A stretch of 64,000 nt of DNA from Cladocopium goreaui (taxonomy: Eukaryota > Sar > Dinophyceae > Suessiales > Symbiodiniaceae). The position numbers and the translations under genes were made by a program. The notes below the pieces were generated by a model. The model saw only the letters and a list, made by a program, of their open reading frames with translations. It had not been told where the DNA came from and searched no databases. Shown one piece after another: positions 30,161-40,800 of the stretch. Every line of letters begins with the position of its first letter. The first letter of the stretch is position 1. The DNA lies in NCBI GenBank assembly GCA_947184155.2, contig CAMXCT020000827.1, positions 142,417 through 206,416 on the forward strand, read 5' to 3'.

Positions 30161-32236
30161 ATGTCTCAAACCTGCTGTTGCTTCTGTGTGCGAAAGTACG
30201 CAATTATTATAGGCGGAACCGCAGCGGAACCGCGGCGGGAACGCAAAACGTGGGAATTCCCACGATTCCAGGGTGCAGGACGGGACCAGTCTTCAAGCGC
30301 TATGGTAAGGATGCGCCTTGCCTGGATTTTGCAGCATGCCGCTACCCTCCTGCCCATGGCTGGTGACATACAAGCAGTCTTAAACTCCCAGACCGCCGGT
30401 GTAAGCGACATCCATGCCTGGGGGTTAATGCTTCCGTCCAGCTCCAGGGTTAGTCCTGTGACATACCATGCAGTGGTTGCAGTTAGATATCCTGATCTTT
30501 GCAGGAAGATCAATGGCCTATGGGAACTGGGAAGTTTTGCCTCGGGAGGCCTTCCCGACAAGCCACCAGGGTTCCAATTAGTGCTCTGGGATACTAATGC
30601 TAGGATTAACGGCTTGGTAGCGACGGATTTAGAAACTCTTGTGTCAGAAGTACTCAGCCCCTTTCCTCACAATGCTGGATTTGCAGATGGACTTTTCATA
30701 ATGACCACAGCAACTGATCACAAGAACAATTTGAACCGCTCAGTGCTCGAAAGGGATTATGTTCGCACCCTGCGTGTCGAAACAATAGCCAATTCAGCAG
30801 GAGGAACAGCACAAGTATCAATCGTAGCTCAGCCCAGTATAGGATTTTTGAATACCAAATACTACTCCAACGGCTCCCCTACAGAAGACACCGAAGACTG
30901 TCTCGGCAGAATCACGGTAGGACTCACCCGATCCAAATCGTTAACTTTGCTTGTCTCCCCGTTAGACATGATGGGACTCATGGGCATGGCGCAGGTGATT
31001 GCGACAATTGCATATGGCATCCGGGGCCTCAGGAGAGGACAAACGACATGGAGTTGGCCTGACTTTAACCCTGACCCAGCTCAAGAGAATCTAACACAGC
31101 TAAGCCGGTGGTCACTAAATTCGGCGCCAACCTGGGAGTACCCTCCCCTTGCAATTGCCAATCAATACTACGATCAGCAAGCTGACGAAGTGAAGCGAGC
31201 AAGATATCGTCTGATATTGGTGCGAGGGTCAGACCTTAGATGGCTGAACAGGGAGCGCTTCCAAGAAGTTCAAGCAGGTTTACGAACTCAACACAAGTGG
31301 CTCCCCGAGCAAAATCTCCCTTTCTCTGAAGTTGTCCTATATGCCTATGCTGCTGATCGCACACACTTTCCCACCTACGTGTGCCTACCCTCAGGACTGT
31401 ATAAAGCACGCACCGGGCACATAGTAGCACAGACGGGCCCAGACCAGGAGATCCTGTCCCTGTCCGGCATATACTTCTTTGATGGATGGCGATTACACCC
31501 GAAGTTGCTAATCCCAGACCACTTGCCACGCGCAAAAGAGGCGCCAGTCCAAGGTACCGCTCTCAATGCACCTGCACCAGATACGGAACCCAAACGGTCG
31601 CCAGAAGAAGAGGCACGAGATATCCTCGCAGTAGCTGCTAAGAACCAGCCCGAAGATGGGCCAAGCACAAGAAGAGCAGCTGTTCGCGCATGCAAGTACT
31701 TACGAGCCATGGTCAGCCAATATGAGACCACCATCCAAGCCGTGCACAGTGCCGCCCGCACCCACACGCAAAGAAGCAAAGGCACGGTGGGACCTGCAGT
31801 TGACTATCGCCCACAAGGAGAAGCCCTCCCAGTCATCTCGGCGGACCTAACCTCCGAATTGTTGCATTGTTTATCCACGCTCCCAGACCCATGGCCCCTA
31901 GCTAAGATCACCATAGACATGGAGAAACCGAGCCAATGGGTCTCAAAGTTGTGCAGACTTTACTTTGCTGACGAGTATGCCAAGCGAACAGTTGGATTGC
32001 CCTCGCGTAGGCATGTTCCGGACATCGCGGGTGCACTACGAGCAGTTCAAGCCATCCTCCCTAAACTCGAAGTCAAAATGATTGAGTTCTTAGCTGAATG
32101 GATGGTAACTCTTCTAATGCCAGCCTCGCACGTATTGGAAGTGAGGGCACCTCACCTTTCCTTTATGATGCTAAAGGAATACTGGTTTAGAGAACTGTAT
32201 CTAGGCCTGAGTCACAGCGTCCTTCGACCGCTCTGA
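30161..32236 (+). pseudogene. Superfamily-1 (UPF1-like) helicase fragment, C-terminal part
   Basis: 691-aa open frame. Residues 170-270 look like the second RecA-like half of an SF1 helicase: GLFIMTTATDHKNN (motif IV region), LRVETIANSAGGTAQVSIV (205-222, motif V-like) and LGRITVGLTRSKSLTLLVSP (249-268, motif VI with its arginine). Walker A and the DExx box are absent, so it cannot be a complete ATPase. The first 50 or so residues read through what looks like flank. The remainder (270-691) is unrecognised. It lies between two copia elements, in DNA that seems to pre-date both. The helicase call is moderate; the partial nature is clear. Confidence 0.5.
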
Positions 32237-33122
32237 ATCATACACCAGAGTGATCGATGGTCAGGTAAGATGTATCACGCCTGAAGTCAAGCCGCAGAAT
32301 TTGCAGGTTATCTGGAATGTGCAGTTCATCACAGTATTTGTGCCGGCATGGATGATCCCGTCCGTCTACCATAGCCTGCGCAGAGAAAGCATTAAAACTG
32401 CGAGTTCTGCAAGTCCCATAGGAGTCCAGTCAGTCCGTCCCACCTGGTTTGAAGACACAACACCCAGGGACACTACATCCCAGCAACCTCAAGACCCTCA
32501 AAAAGAGCAACCCCAGCCACTACATGGGCTGAAGTTAGTCATCAAAGAAGAGGTGCTACCAGCGACTGACCAACCACAATTCCAGTCACTTGAGCTGTTG
32601 GCTGGCAGAGGTCTCAGCACCTGACACATGGAAGTGCAAACGTGCACAAGTCAGCCTCAAAGCAACTATTGATGTCCCTATGTTGGGTACAATCATAGAG
32701 GAAAATGGTGACGGTCTCCTGGACGATTCCCACATGCCTGTGGGATGGCCACTCCACATCGATGGCGCTGTCAGACAATGCTGTATTCACAGAGCTGCTA
32801 GCTTACAAGAATTAGATGATACGCTGAAAGAATATGACATGAAAAGGGATTCAGTAGAAATCAACCGTGACGCGCCACAATGGTCCCATCATGCAGTATG
32901 GAACCGAAAGTGTATGGAACCGAGACCAGGATACACACTGGAGCAACTATGGGCCGACTCCGAACCTGCCATAAGCAAAAAAAACGACCACGTCATATGA
33001 TGTACAAACAAATGACGTGCAACGTGCAGTAGCGGCCATTCAGCATTTCCCATCCCCCGTTCCCCCTGATAGCCCCTTCATACGAACACTAGGGACACCG
33101 GCTGCCCTAAAAGCCCCACCGC
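32237..33122 (+). pseudogene. Possible decayed 3' continuation of the helicase-like gene
   Basis: Two overlapping open frames (32250-32624 and 32590-33000) in different frames follow the 691-aa ORF. Their composition is protein-like (for example PVGWPLHIDGAVRQCC), but I recognise no family. Shifted frames after a fragmentary gene suggest decay. From 33001 to the LTR nothing is visible. Confidence 0.3.
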
Positions 33123-33802
33123 CGTAAAACTTTGCACCGCTAAGTTGTGTCTTGAAAACCAAAACAAAACCTATCGCGATCAAAGTTACCCAAAGGCTTT
33201 TCCACAAATAAACAAACGTGAGTCAAACTTTCCGTGCTCTCTCGCTCAAATCACTCCAGACAACAAGCAACGCTTCAACACACACTCTGTTTCTCTCGCT
33301 CGGGCTTGAGCCATGAACCAACGAATGTCGTTGGGTGTTCAGTTCAAATACTGTTTAAAGGTGACAAAAACCAAGGAGGGGTTTTTGTCTAAACTGCAAA
33401 CTGGATTCCAGTCTTGACGAAATTCCGAAAAGCGATCCACTGAGGATCAAAAGCTTTCATTCGGTTCTCAATCTATTGAAATGTTTCCAAACTGTTCAAA
33501 TAATGTTCGGTTTCCTACAAAAACATCACAACTCTCAACTACAAAACGAGACGAGTGCAACCGCAGTGTCGGTTGTGCTCGTTGAGCGTCATGAGATGCT
33601 CTATGAAGCATCGATCATCCAAAAACGTCCAAAAGTATATCTTCTACAGATGATATTCGGTCAAATCAAAACTACAAACTACGATCTGTCCATTCACAAT
33701 CGTTCCAAGTCAAAATAGGCTCGTCCATAGACGATACTTGGTGAAATCAAAACTGTGCAACATCACTGATCTCTCAGCGCTATACCAGGTAGGATTTTCA
33801 CA
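33123..33802 (-). repeat. 3' LTR of copia element 2
   Basis: 680 bp, same ends as the other LTRs. It carries a 7-bp extra TGAACCA near 33313 that is absent from its own 5' LTR. Confidence 0.92.
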
Positions 33803-33811
33803 CCCCCTTTC
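33803..33811 (-). promoter_or_regulatory. Polypurine tract of copia element 2
   Basis: GAAAGGGGG on the minus strand directly before the 3' LTR, as in the other two copies. Confidence 0.8.
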
Positions 33812-33907
33812 GATGAGAGGTCAGTATGGAGTCTTCGTCCAATACGTAGTGCAGTCAATGCAATGCAATCCAGAAAGTCATGGCGTCCCATCACCATCCA
33901 GAAAAAT

Positions 33908-34489
33908 CTAATCCTCTGACATACCTGCAATAGAAGAAGTTGACGAAGCAGTTCTTCGCTGACGAGGTACTGAATCTCCGAATAAAACCTGTATAGAATG
34001 TTCCATTGTACAACACGCAGTGCACCTTGCATATTCAGTCACCGGTAGACTCTTGAAAGTACGACAAAATCGGGTCAAATGAAACTTCTGTCCTTGTTCA
34101 GAAGCAAAAATACATTGCCCAATCTCAAAAGTCGAAGATGAAATACGGCAGATTTCACAAATTGTAAGCCCTCTCTTCACATTGTCCCAATCTGGATAAC
34201 AACGACAACGGCGATCAAGATGATAACACCTCTCCGCAGTTCCAATGTACAAATGATAAGAAGACGAAGTCTGAGCTCTGTGCATTTGTCTGAAGTCTGA
34301 CGTCTCATCCGATGTAGCCTGAGTATATTCAGCCTGAATTGTCGCATCCCTCAACTCTGGACTAACTTTCTCAATAACTGTCTTACGTTCCAGTGCTCCA
34401 CAAAGCCAGAATATAACAACTGTCCCCAAAGATCCAATCATCACTCCAGTCAATGCAGAAAATAGCACCACAATGAGAAGCTCATCCAT
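33908..34489 (-). CDS. Membrane-anchored double zinc-motif protein, element 2
   Basis: 193 aa, nearly identical to the element 1 protein (19008-19589) with a few substitutions, for example CTAC-CTME in place of CTAC-RTLE near residue 160 and Ala in place of Val near 129. The N-terminal hydrophobic segment and both His...Cys...CxxC sets are retained. Confidence 0.75.
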   Translation of the reverse strand: MDELLIVVLFSALTGVMIGSLGTVVIFWLCGALERKTVIEKVSPELRDATIQAEYTQATSDETSDFRQMHRAQTSSSYHLYIGTAERCYHLDRRCRCYPDWDNVKRGLTICEICRISSSTFEIGQCIFASEQGQKFHLTRFCRTFKSLPVTEYARCTACCTMEHSIQVLFGDSVPRQRRTASSTSSIAGMSED

Positions 34490-34849
34490 GGCTGGCGAAC
34501 GCGGCGCGGCCGGCCCGGGCTACACGAAAAAGAAAACACACACAACAGAACAAAACAACTGGAGTGTGAGCGTCCTGATGCGAGCACTCTCTCAACGGAG
34601 TTGATAGGCTCCTGAAACTAAACTGGTGTCATCATCTGATTCCTGATGACAAAACCTGAGAATTCACTTAGTGAAGTCTTCACTGAAAACTGTGCCTGAC
34701 AATCGAATGTCCCTGAATCCGCTGTGAACCATGCAGACATGCAAATTCCACTGAACGGTTCAGCTGAAAAAGAAAACTGTACTTTCCTGAAGTCAAACTG
34801 CTGACATGAAATGCAAACTGATGCAAACTGCAGTCAATGACAAACAAAA

Positions 34850-37800
34850 TCACGATGTTTCTTCCTGTTGATCAATCCAACGAAGTGCAATAGCACGACA
34901 ATAGAATCTAGCAAACTTATATGAGTATCTTTCCGTCATCGAATAGTTGACCTGATTCAATGGAGCGTGGTCCTGAGTACATTTACACTGAAATCTCTTT
35001 CCAAGACCTGTGGCAAGTACTTGATCCGAACATGCAATGCGAAAGACTTTACCAATGGGCTGTCCCTGACTGGTTTCCAAACCCATGGCACATGCAGCAC
35101 AATCCGCAAACTTTTGCATGTCGTGGTCAGTCAGAAACTTCTTCAATCTCTCGTCTGACCAAAAACGGTTCGACTTCGGAAGCTCCAGAGTCACAGCACT
35201 ACACACATTGCTCATGCCCTTGATATATGAAACATATCTCTTGCAATGATCAAGAAGCCTGAAATACGCATCCTGAGCAGGTTTCCTGTCTTTCTTGGAT
35301 AAGTCCAACAAAGGGCTACCCCCAGTACAGGGGAGAGAAATGTGTACCTGAATCAGTTTCTGTGAATCCGCACTACCGGAAGATCCCTCAGCAAAGCTCT
35401 TGAAGAACTTATAGGCCTGACGTTGAGTTGACGGAAGCTCCAAACCGGCATGAATTCCAATGTAACTGCATCCAAACTCCCTAGAAGCATTTTGAATCAC
35501 TGAGTCAACACCACAAGCTAACTCCAAAATCAAAAGATTTCCACCTGAAACAAACATGGTCATACTTCCATCTTCAGACACGTTGCAAACACCTGAATGA
35601 GCTGGAGTACGAGATCTACCTGAGTTCTCACTGAGGCTTGGACTGACTTCGGTCCCATCACCAGGACCTGCAGGATTCGCAGCAGCCGCAGGGGCTGGAT
35701 GTGCAGCTTGGGCTGGAGTCGTAGGCGCCGCTTGAGGTGTCTGTCCCAAACGAAGCTGACCCGTTCCGATGAGTCGGAACAATCGCAGATTCCCCTGCGA
35801 GTTCAGCAGCCCACTCCCTTGGCATGCCACACAAACCTCTGTCTCTCCTCCCACTGGTGCTGGCGGTGGTGTCGGTGGCAATGGCGAAATCACCGGAGCC
35901 TGTGCCCATTGATGCCCACTCGGTGTAGGTCCCTCTCCTGCCACAGCGGAATCTCCTGCTGGAGATGTAGGTGTCGGAGCTTGCGAGCTCACCGGCGTCT
36001 GCTGGTGCACTGTCAGTGCTGACAATCTCCCACAACCTTGTGCTGCAACAAGATTGGCATCACCTTGTCCTGCATTGTCTGTCGCCGGGGTCACGAGGTC
36101 CACAGTCGTAGGTGGCGCCTTTGCTGCTTCAGCTTTCGCAGGTGCTGAAGCTCGGGCTGCAGCATCTTTGAGAGCTCTTTCTTCCGCAGGCCACAATGCC
36201 CTCTCCTCAACCGCTCGTTTCGGCGATGGTGTCTTTGGGATTGGCCTCACAGCCTTCCCAACCGAACCACGAGGCGCCGCTGGTCCTTCAGGAATCTCAG
36301 CCTCCTCACTGGTCCTCTTCTGTGGAGTAACTGGCTTAGCTGCGGCCTTCTTTCCTGAAGTTGTAGCTTGTCCACCTGAAACTGCTTCCTTGGTGTCCGG
36401 TGTTCCCGAAACAGTCACAGCTGGCTCCTGAGTACCTGATGCATCTGCTCCTTCTGGTGCAGTTTCAGTGACTTCCCTAACTCTTGCATCTCTTCTCATC
36501 ACCTCACCAGTATCTGGATCCTTGCGAGGATTCCCTGTCGTGTAATCGACACGAGTCAATCCAGACACCATAGACTTGCTGTCCTCTTCTTCACCTGCCA
36601 TCTGCGCGATAGCAGGACTTGGAGTTCGTGGGTCGGTCAAACTTGCTTGAGCAACCACAGCTTTCACATGACGAAATGATCTCTGATCTCCTGAAATTCC
36701 CTGTTCTTCTTCCAAAACAAACAAAATCAAACGTTCTCCGCACAAAACGCAGTTCCTGTTTGACAAACATGAAATTGGTTTTGAATAACTGTTGTCACAA
36801 ACGTCCAAGCAAAAACCAAGGATGTTCGAAATCAAACTGAAATCAACTTTCACAAATCCAAGCATGTTCCTGTAAAATAAAAACTTCTGAGTTGGCAAAC
36901 ACTTGGTAAAACAATCCGCTGGGTTCAAAGTTCCTGGCACATGCGACAAAAGCAAAACTTTGCGATCCATCAACTCCCTGAGCCAATAAACTTTAATCTC
37001 AATGTGTCGGCTCTTTCGTTGCAAATCAGATGCTTCGAGAAGCATTTTCCCTGACAAACTGTCGGTCTTGACGACCAGTGGAAACAAGTATGATACTCTC
37101 ATAGAGTCTTCGTCATCAGACTCTGCTTCGTCATACCAAGTCACCTGAGCGTCCTGAGGAATAATGTCAACCCATGGATACAAACGACCAAGCACAAAAC
37201 CCAAAGTCCTGATCAAGCCGATTCCTTCCTGAACACCTGACTGTAATGCAACAAGCTCAGCCTCACAGGAGGAGAGCGTCACAGCTGACTGGTGCCTGCT
37301 GAAACACTTCATCAAACACTGTTGAAAGATGAAGCAAGTACCTGAAACAGAACGACGTCCAGTACTTTTCATGGGTGCAAACCCAGCATCTGTGTACACT
37401 TCCAAACCTTTCACATCGGGCAAAGCAAGCTCTTCTGATGGAGAACGCAATGCAACATCCATGTCAGTCATAAGATACCTGAGTACAGCACGCAAACATT
37501 TTTCATGGGTCTCAAACGGTTGTGCCTGACCAGTTCCAAGCATGCTGACCAAAATCAACAAGTCTTGACGAGTTTGGCAATACCATGACAAACGACCTAG
37601 AACTCTGCGAAAACGTGCATGTCCTTCTGCTGACAATGGTTGGCTTCCTTCCTGTTCCAGAATGGGACGCAAATCCGGAAATGTTGTGCTTCCCTTCTTC
37701 AAATCAAACTCAGCAAAAGCTTCATCCAAGTACGTTGGATCCACCTGCATGTACAAAGCAGATGAGCCTGGCCTTCGAAAGATACTTCGACCAAGGAAAC

Positions 37801-40800
37801 GCAAGTGTCCCCCTTTCAAACCAACGCGGCCAGTCTCTCGAACCTTGACATGAGCTGATAGTGCAGTCATGAGGGTCTTGAGAGCTGATTCCGAAGTGGT
37901 GGCAACAAGCAAATCATCGACGTACGCCATGATGACGATGGGTGCCTGATCTTTGCCAACCATTCGACCAACATACAAACAAGGCTCCACAGTACCTGAA
38001 ACTACTCCAATGCTCTTGACAATAGATGAAAAGAAAACGATCCATGCCTGAGAGGCAATTCTCAAACCGTTGATGCCTTTCTCAGCCCATAGAAAAATTG
38101 GTTCTCCCTTCATAGTTGACATGGATAGTGGCATCCGGAGAATTTCTGGTCGCTCCAATGGTGAGTTCATAAACGCCTGAGAAACGTCCAAACCTGCCAA
38201 AAACATGGCTTGATTTCCAACACTCCACGCCCCACAGGCGACTCCAAGAACCATCCGGAGTGCCTCAATGCTGGGTGTTGGGCTAGAGATGCCCATACTT
38301 CTGGCAGACTGACCACTTGCAAAGTCCTTTGCAACGATCCTGGCGCGCACACCTTCCTGAGCTTCCTCTTTCTCGTTGGTCACCCACCTGGTGCCGATGA
38401 TGCGCTGGCCACTTTCTCTTGCCACATTCTCGGCAAGAACCTGACCTGCACCAACAGCGGTGAGTCCACGAATCTCCTTCTGCATGGCCAAAAAGGTTCC
38501 TTCAGCTGGCAAGTCCCTGAGCGTGACATCAGACACGGCTCCACTGGGCTTCCAAAGCTTGATCTTCTGACCACAGAAATCCATGACGACAAACTCATTG
38601 CAGTAGCCATCGTACTGAATTGACTCCACTGAAAACCGATCTCGTTGAACAAGTTCTGGTGATGTCAACATACCCACATGATATGGCTGTGCCATGCAAA
38701 CGTCAACCATGGGCATGTCGCCAACGTCCTCAGTGGCCATCTCAACGTCCGCAGGCTCGACTGGGTCCGGAGCCAAAGATGGAGAATAAGAACCATCTCT
38801 CACCCCACCTTCCTGTACCGGAAGATCCTCCAGATCACCAAGCGATGGCTTGGCAGTTTCTCCTGACACAAACTCAGCTTGTCGCTTGCGACAATCGGCA
38901 GAGTGCCGGGTACCTGGAGCATTCATACCTGATTCACAACTTGGACAAAGGCGCGTCGGGGTCATCCCAGCAGGCAAACCTGGGATGCGCGGCAATGGTC
39001 GTGAAGGCACGGCCACAGCCGGGTCATTGGGCTCAACTATTGGTAGTTGTTCCTCAGGCTTGTCGGGCAAAGCTGGCACTTCTCCCTTCTTCTGGTTACG
39101 GATCCAGTTCCAATAGCGCTCACAGCACTTCTTGGAATGTCGACCTTGTCGAGTGGCACATGAACTGCATCCTTCAGTTCGTCCATGAGCATCAACCCAG
39201 TGTCGTGGAGGCTGCACCTGATCTGGAAGTCGTGCAAACTCCTCGGGAAAAATCTCAATGGGTGCCTGATCAACAAGCGATGGACGATCACCTGAACCTG
39301 AGTGACAAACAAAACGTTCAATGAGATCTTGTGGATATTCAATCGGAAAAACAAGTTTCAAACTCTTGGCTTGGAAAAACTTCAGTTCATCAGCAATTTT
39401 CGCACAAACAAAATGAGCAAACGAGTTCCTGACAGGATACAAATATGCAGCAGTGACAAACCGTCCAATACTGTCAACACTTTCTGGGGTCTCTGCAAGA
39501 ACCCTAGAGCAAAACATGGCGGAAATTCGAGTTCCTTCAGATGTGTTCCTGAGCAATTCCTTTCCAGTCTTTCCTGTGTTCTGGATCTTGCCGTGGAGGT
39601 TGTGCATAGCAGTCACATACCTGGAAGCGGCCTCCCAGGCAACCAAGCTGTCGACCAAATCCAATCCGGCCTTGGCCAGTTCCAAGCGCAAGACAGCAAG
39701 AGCTTCCTTGACTTCTCTCACACCACGCTCAACTGATCCAACCGTATCATGGTTCTGAGGTCCAGCCTTGTTCACAGTATACTCCCTTGGCAAACCAGAT
39801 CTCCTCAGAACAGTTCCGACTTCATCCTGAGCATCTGTCCTGAAATCAACTGGCGGTCCTTCCAAAGTCTCAAGCAATCCAAACTCAGCTAAGATCTGAC
39901 GCAAATGCTGGCCTGTCACCTGAACATTCTCGCTCACCGCAGTGACACCAAGCAAACCTGAAAACACCTGACGCAGCAAAATCATCTTGAACTTACTCTC
40001 AACCAAACCCAAAAAGAAGAAATCCACCTGAACTTCAAGGATTCTCTCACGCAAACTTCGCCTTGGTGCTCGAGAAACTCCTCGTCCATGTTGGCATTCC
40101 AAACAGTGTGGATCAAACGGGTAATGGCCTCGAAGAACATGTTGACGCAACTTCTCCTGACTTGACAGCTCAACAGCTCCAACCATGCTAACTTTCAAAC
40201 CCTCTGGCTCGACCACAGATGACTCAACCAACTCCATCGGCTGACTGCCATCCTTCAAGCTCGGTTGTGCTGCCCTGCATGCTCGTAGCCACGGAGTCCC
40301 TCCCCACAACAGCACGTCACTAATGAGCGTTCCACTGTCCTCGTGGTAGAGGTACGTCTCTCCAGGTGACTGAATCACACTCCAACCCTTCTTGACCAAC
40401 TGAGTTGTCGAAATAATGTTGTGTGATACATCCCCAATACAACAGGCCAATTTGAATGATTGAGTTTTCTTCTTTCCAGATGCCCCAGTCACAACCTGAA
40501 ATGCCAAACTTACCAAAACATTGGCCCTCATGTGAACTGGAGTCCCATTCGCTGCATAGTAGGTTTCCAATGCTCCTGCCGAATCCTCCTGAGCCTGGCA
40601 ACGATACATGCCCTCATAGTTCTGCGACAGCACCGACGTGGCAGCTCCAGAATCTAACAACCACCAAGGTCCCTCTGAACTTGAAACCTGTGATGAAATG
40701 AGCGGCATCATAATCGCTTCTCCAGATTCTTGCTCTTCTTCTTGAGGTCCTTCGGCTGAAACTTCATGCATCTTTCCTTTGCGACCACCTTTTCCTCGTC

